This document shows, in pieces, positions 51,586 through 60,948 of a stretch of 64,000 bases of DNA (its first letter is position 1; each line of letters begins with the position of its first letter). The notes below the pieces were generated by a model, which saw only the letters and a program-made list of their open reading frames with translations, had not been told where the DNA came from and made no database searches. Origin of the DNA: Actinomycetota bacterium (GTDB taxonomy: Bacteria > Actinomycetota > UBA4738 > HRBIN12); contig DASQWI010000018.1 of NCBI GenBank assembly GCA_035640355.1, positions 44,444-108,443 of the forward strand, in the 5' to 3' direction. Both the position numbers and the translations under genes were made by a program.

Positions 51586-52674
51586 CTAGGCCGGCGCAGC
51601 GATGCGAACGTCATGCGTCCGCTGGCCGTCGGTGAGGAACCCCGCGAGCCGGTCGCCCTCGTCCGCGACCTCGGCGCGTTCACCGCGTGTGAGCCGGCGG
51701 AACGGCTCGATGCGAAGCGTCGCCGCATCGCGTTCCCGCTCGAGGATCCATCGCGCTGAGGTGAGCCCGCCGACGAGGACGATGCCCCATCCGACCTCCG
51801 TCCAGCGGGCGGTTCCCGGCCCGACGATCCGGGTCCGGTCCTTGTGGCCGATCACCACGTTGTCGTATTCGGGGAGGAACCGCACGGGAGCCGGTGTGTC
51901 GACGTTCGGTCGCCGAGCGCTCGGAAGGTCGAACAGCTCACGGCCGTTCTCGTCGACGAAGGTCCGAAGCGACGACCGCATCTGCTCGAACGCGACGCCG
52001 AGTCGGGTCAATCCGGACCAGTACTGCGCATCCGCCACGGTGGCGGGCCCGAATGCCGCCAGATACCGCCGGATCAACGCGTCGAGGTCGCTGCGCTCGT
52101 CGACCGGACGACCCAACCAGGCCTCGACCGTCGTGAACCTCGATGCGCCGCTCCGGTTCCACAGTCCCCGCGGTGTCGTCTGAACCGTGGGGATGACGTA
52201 CATCGCGTAGCCGAGCGAATCTGAGTCGACGTCCGGCCACCGCTCCGCGATCGCTTGCACGAGCTCGGCCCGCGTCTTCGGTGACTCCTGGAGCAGCGTG
52301 TTCATGAACCCGACGCCCTCGTCGAGATCCATCCCTGCCCGGAGGAGCGTTCTCAGTGGGCTCGAGCCGAAGACGACCTTCTCGATCGCCGGCTGGATGA
52401 GCGATCGAAGCGCCAGCGCATCTCGCGCGGTGACGGTGTGCAGCGTCCCCCGGAGCAGCGTCATCCGCACGGCGCGACGATCCGCCATTGCGTCCGACAG
52501 GGTTTCGGCGCGGAAGCCGTCGACGCGCGTCCACAACGCGACGTAGGGGTCTCGAGGAACCTGCGCCTGCAACGCAACGAGACGTTCGACGGCGTCGAGC
52601 GACCGGATCCGACGGCGGCGCAACAGCATCTGCCGGTCGAGCAGCGCGCGGTTCAGCGCGCGCGGGCCGAGCAC
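51586..52674 (-). CDS. HTH_42 / AlkZ-like DNA glycosylase family protein
   Basis: 362-residue winged-helix (HTH_42) protein. The N-terminal LNRALLDRQMLLRRRR and VALQAQVPRDPYVALWTR contain the QxQ pair (Gln36, Gln38) used as the catalytic motif by AlkZ-type DNA glycosylases, which remove bulky alkyl adducts and crosslinks. GTLHTVTARDAL and the C-terminal EYDNVVIGHKDRTRIV also match the family. It is 32 nt downstream of a DrrAB-type exporter on the same strand, so export and DNA repair may act together. Activity is inferred. Confidence 0.86.
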   Translation of the reverse strand: MLGPRALNRALLDRQMLLRRRRIRSLDAVERLVALQAQVPRDPYVALWTRVDGFRAETLSDAMADRRAVRMTLLRGTLHTVTARDALALRSLIQPAIEKVVFGSSPLRTLLRAGMDLDEGVGFMNTLLQESPKTRAELVQAIAERWPDVDSDSLGYAMYVIPTVQTTPRGLWNRSGASRFTTVEAWLGRPVDERSDLDALIRRYLAAFGPATVADAQYWSGLTRLGVAFEQMRSSLRTFVDENGRELFDLPSARRPNVDTPAPVRFLPEYDNVVIGHKDRTRIVGPGTARWTEVGWGIVLVGGLTSARWILERERDAATLRIEPFRRLTRGERAEVADEGDRLAGFLTDGQRTHDVRIAAPA

Positions 52675-52706
52675 GTCGCCCGGCCCGCGACCTCGAGGCA
52701 ACTGAA

Positions 52707-53504
52707 CTAGACGCGCCGGCGGTACCGGAGGATGGCCAGCGGCGCGAACACCGCCGTGAGCGCGGCCATCCACAACACCGCCTGGATCACCGGCCGCGCC
52801 ACGGGGAGACCGCCGAGCATGAGGCCCCGTACCGCGTCGATCACCGACGTCAGCGGGTTGGCCTTCACGAACGCCTGGAGCCACCCCGGCATCGTCTCGA
52901 CGCGCACGAATGCAGTGCTGGCGAACGAGAGAGGCAGGATGATCATGAAGCCCCACGTGTTCACCGACTCGGTCGTCCGGGCGGTGATCCCGATGAACGC
53001 CATCGGCCAGCACATCGTGATCCCGAACGCGATGGCCAGGGCGAATGCACCCACCGCGCCGGCGAACCCGCCTCCGAACCGGAACCCGAGCAGCGTCGCG
53101 AACGCCGTGATGATCACGACGCTCCACACGATGCGGGCACTGTCCGCGAGGATCCGCCCCCCGATGACGGCCGACCGGCTGATGGGGAGCGACCGGAACC
53201 GGTCGATGACGCCACGCTGGAAGTCCACGTTCAGAGCGATCGCCGTGGTGAACGGGAGGAAGGCGAGACCCTGGACGATGATCCCCGGGAGCGCAAACTG
53301 CAGGTACTCGCGACTCGAGCTGGCGATCGCGCCGCCGAACACGTAGACGAACAGCGCCAGGAACATCAGCGGCTGGATGGTCATCTCGACGAGCTGCTCG
53401 GGCGTGGCCTTGATGTGCAGGAGGTTGCGGCGAGCAATCGTCAGCGTGTTGCGAAGCGCGCTCGTCCGCCCGGTCGACGGGAGGGCAACGGAAACGGCGC
53501 TCAT
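52707..53504 (-). CDS. ABC-2-type permease (DrrB-like)
   Basis: 265 residues, about six hydrophobic segments. RNLLHIKATPEQLVEMTIQPLMFLALFVY and NVDFQRGVIDRFRSLPISR are typical of the daunorubicin-resistance DrrB/ABC-2 group. Its ATG overlaps the ATPase stop by 4 nt. Likely exports a hydrophobic compound or lipid. Confidence 0.91.
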   Translation of the reverse strand: MSAVSVALPSTGRTSALRNTLTIARRNLLHIKATPEQLVEMTIQPLMFLALFVYVFGGAIASSSREYLQFALPGIIVQGLAFLPFTTAIALNVDFQRGVIDRFRSLPISRSAVIGGRILADSARIVWSVVIITAFATLLGFRFGGGFAGAVGAFALAIAFGITMCWPMAFIGITARTTESVNTWGFMIILPLSFASTAFVRVETMPGWLQAFVKANPLTSVIDAVRGLMLGGLPVARPVIQAVLWMAALTAVFAPLAILRYRRRV

Positions 53505-54484
53505 GTCGTGCTCCTTTCGTGGTCGTCATCGCGCGGATCGCGCTCGTCCTCGGCCAGGTGTCCGGTGATGGCCAGGAACACCTCGTCAAGGCTGGGACGT
53601 CGCAGCGACAGGTCCTCCACGACGATGCCCTCCTCGTCGAGCCGCCGAACGGCTTGCCCGAGCGCGGAGCGCTCCGCGATCGACACCGTCACCAGCTGTC
53701 CGTCGTTGTACGCGGCTTCGTCACCCACGGCGAACGACGACAGGATCTTCTCCACGGCGGCGAGGTCGGCCGGATCGACCGGGCGCGCTTCGAGTACCTG
53801 CCCGGCGATGCGCATCTTCAGCTGCGCCGGCGTTCCGGCAGCGATCACGCGGCCCTTGTCGATGACGACGATCTCGTCCGCGAGCCGGTCCGCCTCCTCG
53901 AGGTACTGCGTGGTGAGGAGCACGGTCGTCCCTTGGGCGACGAGCGTGCGGATCATCCCCCACAGCTCCAGCCGGCTCCGCGGATCGAGTCCCGTCGTCG
54001 GCTCGTCCAGGTACAGGAAATGGGGACGCCCGACGAGGCTTGCCGCCAGGTCGAGCCGACGCCGCATGCCACCCGAGTACTGCTTCACGTACTTGCCGGC
54101 CGCGTCGGACAGATCGAACGCATCGAGCAGCTCCTTCCCGCGCGCTCGAGCGTCTCGCGTCGACAGTCCGAGCAGCCGCCCGATCATGTACAGGTTCTCT
54201 TGGCCGGACAGCAGCTCATCGACCGCCGCGTACTGACCGGTGAGCCCGATCAGCCTCCGCACCTCGCGCGGTTGACGCACCACGTCGTAACCGCCGACCG
54301 AGGCCCGTCCGGCCGTCGGTTGGAGCAGCGTCGACAGCACCCTGATCGCGGTGGTCTTGCCGGCTCCGTTCGGACCGAGCAGACCGAACACGCTTCCCTC
54401 GCGGGCGACCATGTCGATCCCGTCGAGTGCGCGAACCTTTCCGAAGTCCTTGACCAGACCTTCGGCTTCGATGGCTGATGTCAC
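53501..54484 (-). CDS. ABC transporter ATP-binding protein (DrrA-like)
   Basis: 327 residues. Walker A GPNGAGKTTA, signature YSGGMRRRLDLAAS, Walker B LYLDEPTTGLDP, and the C-terminal DrrA-type (DUF4162) segment DLSLRRPSLDEVFLAITGH. GGAGGGG lies shortly before the ATG. It heads an operon with the DrrB-like permease and the AlkZ-like protein and diverges from a WYL regulator. Confidence 0.93.
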   Translation of the reverse strand: MTSAIEAEGLVKDFGKVRALDGIDMVAREGSVFGLLGPNGAGKTTAIRVLSTLLQPTAGRASVGGYDVVRQPREVRRLIGLTGQYAAVDELLSGQENLYMIGRLLGLSTRDARARGKELLDAFDLSDAAGKYVKQYSGGMRRRLDLAASLVGRPHFLYLDEPTTGLDPRSRLELWGMIRTLVAQGTTVLLTTQYLEEADRLADEIVVIDKGRVIAAGTPAQLKMRIAGQVLEARPVDPADLAAVEKILSSFAVGDEAAYNDGQLVTVSIAERSALGQAVRRLDEEGIVVEDLSLRRPSLDEVFLAITGHLAEDERDPRDDDHERSTT

Positions 54485-54661
54485 GGAACCCCTCCTTCGC
54501 TCTCTTCGGTTGCAACGCCGCGCGCGACGCCGCTTAGTCCCTCAGACAGGGATCCGTCCCGGAACTCACCGGACCGAAAAGGATCCCGCCACATCGGCAC
54601 GGACCGTAGAAGGGAATGTGGACGCTTTCGGTCCTGATCCCGAGATATCTTCCCAACGTTC

Positions 54662-55651
54662 ATGACGCGCACGAGAGGATCAAACGTGACGGTGTACGGC
54701 GGCTCGCGCCCGGCCACCCGGCTGCTCGCGATGCTGGAGCTGCTCGAGGCCCGCGGACGTGTGAGCGGCCGCGAGCTCGCCGACCGGCTCGAGGTGGATC
54801 CGCGGACGGTGCGGCGCTACGCCGTGAAGCTCGTGGAGCTGGGCATCCCGGTGGAAGCCGAGCGCGGCCCATACGGTGGATACCGGCTTCGTCCGGGGTT
54901 CAAGCTCCCGCCGCTGATGCTCACCGACGCCGAGGCCACCGCCGTGGTCCTCGGGCTGGTTCTCAGCAAGCGAACGGGCATCTCGATCGACGAGCCGGCC
55001 AATGACGAAGCGCTCGCCAAGATCCTCCGCGTCCTTCCGACCGAGCTCCGCGATCGCGTCGGCGCCCTGGAGGGAAGTCTCGGACTCACCTGGAAACCGC
55101 GCGAACCACAACCGCCGGCCACGGAAGTTGTCCTGACGCTGGCGTCGTCGATCCGAGCGCGGCGGAAGGTGCTGATCCGTTACGCGACGCCGGGACGTGA
55201 GGAGTCGGACCGAACCGTCGCCGCCTACGGCATCGTCTTCCACTTCGCCCGCTGGTACGTGGTCGGCCACGACGACCGGTCGGGCGAGATCCGAACGTTC
55301 CGTATCGATCGGATCGTCCGCGCGGAGATGCGTCGGGAGCGGGCGGTGGTCCCGGAGGGATTCGACGCGCCGGACCACGTCGCGAGGTCGATCGCGCAGA
55401 TCCCGTGGGGGCAGGAGGTCGAAGTGGTGTTCGACACGACGATCCAGGAGGCGAGGCAACGGATCCCGCGCACCGTCGGCGACCCTCAGGAGACCGAGGG
55501 CGGTGTGTTGTTGCGGATCCGTTCGGACGACCTCGATGCGGCCGCGCGCTGGCTTGCGGTGTTCGGCTGGCGGTTCACGGTCCGAAAGCCTGCGGAGTTC
55601 AAGGTATCGGTCCGGAAGGTCGCCGAGCTGCTCGCAGCGGCGGCGGAATAG
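54662..55651 (+). CDS. WYL-domain transcriptional regulator (YafY family)
   Basis: 329 residues. The N-terminal DeoR-like HTH reads RVSGRELADRLEVDPRTVRRY with a GPYGGYRL wing; the WYL domain follows (FHFARWYVVGHDDRSGEIRTFRIDRI, where WYV stands for WYL) and a WCX-type C-terminus. Divergent from drrA with a 177-nt gap holding TATCTT (54646-54651) and a GAGAGG site. ATG 54662 lies 11 nt after the box, while GTG 54686 has the better ribosome site; the true start is open. It may control the exporter operon. Confidence 0.88.
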   Translation: MTRTRGSNVTVYGGSRPATRLLAMLELLEARGRVSGRELADRLEVDPRTVRRYAVKLVELGIPVEAERGPYGGYRLRPGFKLPPLMLTDAEATAVVLGLVLSKRTGISIDEPANDEALAKILRVLPTELRDRVGALEGSLGLTWKPREPQPPATEVVLTLASSIRARRKVLIRYATPGREESDRTVAAYGIVFHFARWYVVGHDDRSGEIRTFRIDRIVRAEMRRERAVVPEGFDAPDHVARSIAQIPWGQEVEVVFDTTIQEARQRIPRTVGDPQETEGGVLLRIRSDDLDAAARWLAVFGWRFTVRKPAEFKVSVRKVAELLAAAAE

Positions 55652-55706
55652 GCGGCCTTCAAGGGCCGCCGCTCGGCGAGCCGTTCGACCGCCCGACGCG
55701 AGGGAT

Positions 55707-55742
55707 GTATCATCTTGATGTATTCTATGCATTGCATGATAC
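55707..55742 (+). promoter_or_regulatory. AT-rich operator-promoter of XRE/nucleotidyltransferase operon
   Basis: An AT-rich island with inverted repeat GTATCAT (55707-55713) and ATGATAC (55736-55742). Within it TTGATG (55715-55720) and TGATAC (55737-55742), 16 nt apart, look like -35 and -10. Shorter palindromes such as CATC-TT-GATG lie inside. The XRE protein is the likely binder. Confidence 0.6.
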
Positions 55743-55767
55743 GACATGTGCATCGGATTGGTTGGCT

Positions 55768-56097
55768 GTGACGGGTGGACAGTTCGTGCTGCAGGCGAGG
55801 AGGAGGGCAGGGCTGACGCAGCGTCAGCTGGCGACCAGGGCCGGCCTGAGCCAGCCGCAGATCGCGAGAATCGAGGTCGGGGCCACGGCGCCGTCGTTCG
55901 AGCGGGTCGTCGACCTCGTTCGAGCGTGCGATCTGGACCTCGTCGCCTCGATCACGCCAGCGGACGACTCCGACTGGCATGGAGCGCTCGCAAACCTTGC
56001 GCTCGACGTTGACGCCCGCGTCCGCCAGCACCAAGCAGCGCTCCGGTTCGCGCGGGCAGGTCGTGCTGCGCTGGAGCGGGCCCGTGCCGGAGCCTGA
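55768..56097 (+). CDS. XRE-family HTH protein (putative antitoxin)
   Basis: 109 residues from GTG 55768. An XRE/Cro HTH covers about residues 5-60 (RRAGLTQRQLATRAGLSQPQIARIE), followed by a short helical, arginine-rich C-terminus. Its gene overlaps the nucleotidyltransferase gene by 14 nt, the usual layout of an antitoxin/toxin or regulator/enzyme pair. The start is chosen to keep the HTH at the N-terminus and the AT-rich promoter free. Confidence 0.82.
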   Translation: MTGGQFVLQARRRAGLTQRQLATRAGLSQPQIARIEVGATAPSFERVVDLVRACDLDLVASITPADDSDWHGALANLALDVDARVRQHQAALRFARAGRAALERARAGA

Positions 56098-56581
56098 GCT
56101 CGCCCCCGAACGCATGTTGTCGGTCCTCCGGGACCACGGCGTTCGGTACGTTGTCGTCGGGGGGTTTGCCGCGGTGATCCATGGCTCGCCCTACGTCACG
56201 GTGGATGTCGACGTCGTGCCGGATCGCTCCGAGGAGAACGTGCGCCGTCTCTCGGACGCGTTGCGCGCGATGAACGCGAAGATCTGGACCGTCAGTGAAC
56301 CCGAGGGCGTCCCGTTCGGCCACGACAGGAGATCGCTGACCGAGAACAACGTCTGGAACCTGGTGACCGACCACGGCCGGCTCGACATCACGTTCGTCCC
56401 CGCGGGCACGACGGGCTACGACGACCTGTCACGTGATGCTGTGCACCTCACGATCCTCGGTGTCGAGACCGCTATCGCTTCGCTCGCCGATGTCATCCGT
56501 TCGAAGGAGGCGGCTGATCGCGAGAAAGATCGGCTCGTGCTGCCGGTCCTTCGGCGGATCCTCGAGGAAGGTCCAACGTGA
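56084..56581 (+). CDS. Nucleotidyltransferase-fold protein (putative toxin or tRNA/protein modifier)
   Basis: 165 residues. The minimal nucleotidyltransferase core is seen: VVVGGFAAVIHGSPYVTVDVDVV holds the GG, and the metal-binding DxD (DVDVV). LDITFVPAGTTGYDDL supplies the third acidic position. It resembles MNT/AbiEii-type proteins. GTG 56084 overlaps the XRE gene; its stop overlaps the mannosidase start by 4 nt. Whether it is toxic is not shown. Confidence 0.8.
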   Translation: MPEPELAPERMLSVLRDHGVRYVVVGGFAAVIHGSPYVTVDVDVVPDRSEENVRRLSDALRAMNAKIWTVSEPEGVPFGHDRRSLTENNVWNLVTDHGRLDITFVPAGTTGYDDLSRDAVHLTILGVETAIASLADVIRSKEAADREKDRLVLPVLRRILEEGPT

Positions 56582-58689
56582 CTGCCGAACCCGTGCGTGT
56601 GACGCTCGTTCCGCACACGCACTGGGACCGGGAGTGGTACGAGCCGTTCGCGGTTTTCTCGGAGCGGCTCGAGCAGATGATGGACACGTTGCTCGACCTC
56701 GCCGCCGACGGGTTCCCGCACTTCCACCTCGACGGACAGACGGCGATGATCGACGACTATCTGGAACGTCGTCCGGAGCGCACCGACGAGCTCGCTGCGC
56801 ACGTTCGCGACGGTCGCTTGTCGGCGGGACCGTGGGTCGCGCAGATGGATGAGTTCCTCACCTCGGGCGAGTCGCACATCCGCAACCTGGAGATGGGACT
56901 CGAACGCGCTCGCGAGCTCGGTCGGGCGCTCGAGGTCGGCTACATGCCCGATCAGTTCGGCCACATCGGGCAGATGCCGCAGATCCTGCGATTGGCGGGC
57001 GTCGACCGCGCGATGGTGTGGCGAGGCGTGCCGAGCTCCATCCCGACGTCGACGTTCCGGTGGCAGTCGCCGGACGGAAGCGAGGTCCTGACCGAGTCGC
57101 TGCCGGTCGGGTACTCGAGCGGGTGGAAGCTGATGCGCGACGAGGAGCCCCTCGCCAACGTCATGCGCGGCGAGGTCGAACGGCTGTTGCCGTACTCGCG
57201 CGATCGGCGCGTCGTGCTGATGGTCGGCTACGACCACTCGGGTCCGGACCCCACGATGCCGGATCGGCTCGCGACCGCCGAGCTACCCGGCGAGCTCGAC
57301 GTGGCGATCGCCGGCATCGCTGAGCACGTCGGCGCGCTGACGTGGACCGACGAGCTCCCCGTCTGGCGAGGTGAGCTCCGCTCGAGCGCTCGGGCGCACC
57401 TGCTGCCGAACGTGTACTCCGCCCGCGTGCAGCAGAAGCGTGAGCGCGGACGCGTCGAAGCACTGATCGAGCGCTACGCCGAGCCGCTGGCGGCGCTCGT
57501 TCCCGGTTTCGAGTGGCCCGAGGACGAGCTGCGACGAGCGTGGACGCTCCTGCTGTGGAACGGCGCGCACGACTCGGCGTGCGGGTGCTCGCACGATCAG
57601 GTGGCAATCGACGTCGACGCGAGGTTCGCCGAAGCGCGTGAGATCGGGGAGTCGATCGTCGAACGAGCGCTCTCCGCGCTGGGCAAGGAGGTGAGCGGTT
57701 CCGGCGTGATCCGGTTCAACCCGTCGCCGTTCGAGCGGGACGGCGTACCGCCGTTCGGGTACGCGGTCACAGATCGCGCCCCCGGGTTGCCGTTCGCGGG
57801 CATCTCCCTCGAACCGCTCGCGGACGGCTCCGGAGTGTCCGTGGACGGAACGCCGGTGCGGTTGTTCGACGAGCCGGACGTCGGAGACCTCTACAACTGG
57901 TGTCCCGCCGAAAGGGATCATCGTCGGTCACCGCCGACCAGCGTCGTGGTCGAGGGCCGGGCGTTCGAGGCCGAATGGGACGGGCTCCGCGTCGACGTGC
58001 GTGTCTCGCGACGCGCTGATGAGCCGTTCTTCCGGCTCGAGGGCGTCATCCAGAACGAACGGGAGGACCATCGGCTGCGTCTTCACATCGAACTGCCAGA
58101 CACGACCGATCGCGCCGTCGCCGGTGCTCCATTCGAGCTCGTCGACCGTCCGCTCGTCGGCGAGGGGAGCTCGATCGAGACGGCCTCGCCCACGTGGCCG
58201 GCGCGGCACGTGGTCATGGCTTCGCAGACGGCCGTGTTCGGCGAGGGCGTGTTCGAGTACGAGGTCGTCGACGGGCGAGAGCTCGCCGTCACGCTCCTCC
58301 GATGCGTCGGCGCGATCAGCAAGGAGAAGCTCGCCACGCGACCGTGGCCGGCCGGCCCGGGAACGCCCACGCCGAACGCGCAGATGATCGGGAAGACGGA
58401 GTTCGTCCTCGGCGTCTGGCCTGACGCCGAGCACGACGGACTGTTGCGCAACTGGGAGCGGTTCGCGCTGGCCCTTGTTGTTGCGCCTGCGCGCGCCGAT
58501 GGTGATCGACCGCAGTCCGGTTCGCTCCTGCCCATCGACGGCGACATCGAGCTGTCGAACGTTCGCCGTCGAGAGGGTCAGCTCATTTTGACTGTGTGGA
58601 ACCGTCGCCTGGACCGCTCCGTCGATGTCGTCGTCGGAGACGACCGACACGAGATCGGGCCGGCCAAGATCGCCTTGGTCCCGTTCTAG
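56578..58689 (+). CDS. Glycoside hydrolase family 38 alpha-mannosidase
   Basis: 703 residues. The catalytic zinc site starts with PHTHWDREWY (His and Asp ligands); the nucleophile Asp lies in GYMPDQFGHIGQ; LWNGAHDSACGCSHD carries the later zinc ligands. The C-terminal half is the GH38 beta-sandwich. No signal peptide, so a cytosolic enzyme that trims short mannosides is likely. GTG 56578 overlaps the nucleotidyltransferase stop, which ties it to that operon. Confidence 0.92.
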   Translation: MTAEPVRVTLVPHTHWDREWYEPFAVFSERLEQMMDTLLDLAADGFPHFHLDGQTAMIDDYLERRPERTDELAAHVRDGRLSAGPWVAQMDEFLTSGESHIRNLEMGLERARELGRALEVGYMPDQFGHIGQMPQILRLAGVDRAMVWRGVPSSIPTSTFRWQSPDGSEVLTESLPVGYSSGWKLMRDEEPLANVMRGEVERLLPYSRDRRVVLMVGYDHSGPDPTMPDRLATAELPGELDVAIAGIAEHVGALTWTDELPVWRGELRSSARAHLLPNVYSARVQQKRERGRVEALIERYAEPLAALVPGFEWPEDELRRAWTLLLWNGAHDSACGCSHDQVAIDVDARFAEAREIGESIVERALSALGKEVSGSGVIRFNPSPFERDGVPPFGYAVTDRAPGLPFAGISLEPLADGSGVSVDGTPVRLFDEPDVGDLYNWCPAERDHRRSPPTSVVVEGRAFEAEWDGLRVDVRVSRRADEPFFRLEGVIQNEREDHRLRLHIELPDTTDRAVAGAPFELVDRPLVGEGSSIETASPTWPARHVVMASQTAVFGEGVFEYEVVDGRELAVTLLRCVGAISKEKLATRPWPAGPGTPTPNAQMIGKTEFVLGVWPDAEHDGLLRNWERFALALVVAPARADGDRPQSGSLLPIDGDIELSNVRRREGQLILTVWNRRLDRSVDVVVGDDRHEIGPAKIALVPF

Positions 58690-58727
58690 CGCTGGCCAGC
58701 CCTTGCTGGGCCGCAGACCGTGCTCGG

Positions 58728-58740
58728 TAGTGTCTGCTGT
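58728..58740 (+). promoter_or_regulatory. Leaderless promoter -10 box of tandem GNAT gene
   Basis: TAGTGT (58728-58733) is 7 nt before the ATG at 58741. Confidence 0.5.
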
Positions 58741-59703
58741 ATGCGACACGGACCGAAACCCCCCGATGGCTTCACGGTGCGCGCTCCCACACCGGACGAC
58801 GCGGCGGCCATCGCCGAGATCATCAACGAGGTCACGACAGCCGAAGCGGGATTCCCCTGGACCACGACGGAGGAGACGCGCGACGAGCTGACAATGCCGC
58901 GCGACGATGCAACGCCGCTGGATGTGATCCTCGTCGAGGGTGCCGGTTCGTTCGCCGGCTACCTGCAAGTAGAGAAGTGGGACACGAGCGAGTTCCAACT
59001 CACCGCTTTCGTGCGACCTCGTTTCTGGGGGCAGGGCATGAGCGCGTGGCTCATCCAGCGCGGCGAGATAGATGTCTTCGCGCGAGCAGGCGGGCCAGGG
59101 TCGGGCGTCGTTACGTGGGTCGCGCGCTTCGCCGGCAATGAGCCCGCCGCGCGACTCTTTCGGGCGCTCGGCTACATGTACGAGCGAACGTTCTGGAAGA
59201 TGCGCATCGAGCTTTCCGCTGCCTTCGGGAGCAGCACGACGCCCGACGGGATCCAGATCCGAACGTTCGAGCGCGCCGCGGATGAACGCCGCGTTTACGA
59301 CGCGATCGCGGAGGCCTTCGCCGATCACTGGGGTTCGTGGTCGGAGACGTTCGACCATTTCCAACGGTCTCGCATCGACGGGGAAGGCGCCCGGTTCGAC
59401 GCCACGCTGTGGTTCGTCGCCGTCGGCGGTGACGAAATAGTCGGTGCCGCATGCTGCTCAGCGTCTACGCCGCGAGCGGAAGACACGGGGGAGGTGAACC
59501 TCCTCGGTGTGCGGAGGCCGTGGCGCCGACGAGGCATCGGCCTCGCGCTCCTCCGAGCTGCCTTCGCCGAGATTCGGCGACGCGGCATCGCGCGATGCGA
59601 GCTTGGCGTCGACGCCGAGAACCCAACCGGTGCGACGCGCTTGTACGAACGCGCAGGGATGCACGTGGCGTACAGCTGGGACCTATGGAAGAAGGGCTCG
59701 TGA
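58741..59703 (+). CDS. Tandem GNAT acetyltransferase
   Basis: 320 residues with two GNAT domains. The first has RPRFWGQGMSAWL as its acetyl-CoA loop, the second GVRRPWRRRGIGLALLRAAF (RRRGIG). The double-GNAT layout is that of mycothiol synthase (MshD)-type proteins, but I do not see features that prove this. ATG 58741 is preferred because TAGTGT lies 7 nt upstream. Confidence 0.86.
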   Translation: MRHGPKPPDGFTVRAPTPDDAAAIAEIINEVTTAEAGFPWTTTEETRDELTMPRDDATPLDVILVEGAGSFAGYLQVEKWDTSEFQLTAFVRPRFWGQGMSAWLIQRGEIDVFARAGGPGSGVVTWVARFAGNEPAARLFRALGYMYERTFWKMRIELSAAFGSSTTPDGIQIRTFERAADERRVYDAIAEAFADHWGSWSETFDHFQRSRIDGEGARFDATLWFVAVGGDEIVGAACCSASTPRAEDTGEVNLLGVRRPWRRRGIGLALLRAAFAEIRRRGIARCELGVDAENPTGATRLYERAGMHVAYSWDLWKKGS

Positions 59704-59725
59704 CCGCGAGCAGGTCGTTCGGGGA

Positions 59726-60937
59726 CTAGGAAAGCCGCGCCGCGCGCAGCGCGAGGTACCGCTGTTCTGGAACGCTTGCGGTCATCCTCGCTGCGCCCAG
59801 ATACGACTCGCGCGCCGCAGCGACGTCGCCGGCGATCTCCAGCAGATGCGCTCGCACGGCCTCGAGTCGATGCGTGTGGGCCATGCGGTCGTCCGAGTCG
59901 AGCGTTCCCAGCAGCGCGAGTCCGGCGCGTGGTCCGTGCACCATGGCCAGGGCGACGGCGCGATTCAGCGTGACGATCGGCCCCGGCGAAACGCGTTCGA
60001 GTACTTCGTACAGGGCCAGGATCTGCGGCCAGTTGGTCTCCTCGGCCGCTGCCGCTTCGTCGTGCACAGCTGCGATCGCCGCTTGAACCTGGTACGGCCC
60101 GAGCGGCGCCGTTCCGAGCGTTCGGCTGAGGAGCGCCACGCCCTCGTCGATCTGCGTTCGATCCCAACGGTCGCGGCGCTGCTCGGCGAGCGGCACGATC
60201 ATGCCGTCCTGGTCCGTTCGCGCGTCTCGCCTCGCGTCGGTGAGCGACATGAGCGCGAGCAGCCCCGACACCTCGGCCTCGCCTGGAACGAGACGGTGGA
60301 GCATCCGCGTCAGCCGGATCGCTTCGGCGGTGAGGTCGCCGCGTTGCAGCTCCGGACCGCCGCTCGTCGTGTAGCCCTCGTTGAAGATCAGGTAGAGCAC
60401 CTGCATGACCACGCGGAGCCGCTCGGCCCGTTCGCTCTCCGGCGGAAGGTCGAACCGCAAGCCCGCGTCCCTGATGCTCTGCTTCGCGCGGCTGATCCGC
60501 CGCGCCATCGTCGCCTCGGGGACGAGGAACGCGTTTGCGATCTCGGCGGTGGTGAGCCCGCCGACCGCGCGCAACGTCAGCGCGAGCTGTGACGGCGCGG
60601 AGAGCGATGGGTGGCAGCACATGAACAGCAACGTGAGCGTCTCGTCCTCGGCGGGGGCGTCGGATAGGGCCACGGGAAGCTCGAGCGTCGCGACGTTCTG
60701 CTCGCGACGCCGTCGCGCGCTCTCGCTCCGCCACTCGTCGACCAAACGCCGAGAGGCGACGGTGGAGAGCCACGCTCGCGGGTCATCGGGAACGCCGTTC
60801 GTCGGCCAGCGCTGCGCCGCCGCGACGAGTGCTTCCTGCACGGCGTCCTCGGCCGCGTCGAACTGACCGTACCGGCGTACCAACGCGCCGAGGACCTGCG
60901 GCGCGAGATCACGCAGCAGGTCCTCGAAGCCGTTCAT
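59726..60937 (-). CDS. ECF sigma factor, ECF42 type with TPR-like C-terminal domain
   Basis: 403 residues. Region 2 (DAAEDAVQEALVAAAQRW, PRAWLSTVASRRLVDEWRS) and region 4 (LTLRAVGGLTTAEIANAFLVPEATMARRISRAKQSI) are clear. A C-terminal helical domain of about 200 residues (YLIFNEGYTTSGG, NWPQILALYEVLERVSPGPIVTLNRAVA) characterises ECF42. These sigma factors have no anti-sigma factor and pair with DGPF-domain proteins, as here. ATG 60937, 11 nt after the VOC gene. Confidence 0.9.
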   Translation of the reverse strand: MNGFEDLLRDLAPQVLGALVRRYGQFDAAEDAVQEALVAAAQRWPTNGVPDDPRAWLSTVASRRLVDEWRSESARRRREQNVATLELPVALSDAPAEDETLTLLFMCCHPSLSAPSQLALTLRAVGGLTTAEIANAFLVPEATMARRISRAKQSIRDAGLRFDLPPESERAERLRVVMQVLYLIFNEGYTTSGGPELQRGDLTAEAIRLTRMLHRLVPGEAEVSGLLALMSLTDARRDARTDQDGMIVPLAEQRRDRWDRTQIDEGVALLSRTLGTAPLGPYQVQAAIAAVHDEAAAAEETNWPQILALYEVLERVSPGPIVTLNRAVALAMVHGPRAGLALLGTLDSDDRMAHTHRLEAVRAHLLEIAGDVAAARESYLGAARMTASVPEQRYLALRAARLS

Positions 60938-60948
60938 CGATCGCACGC

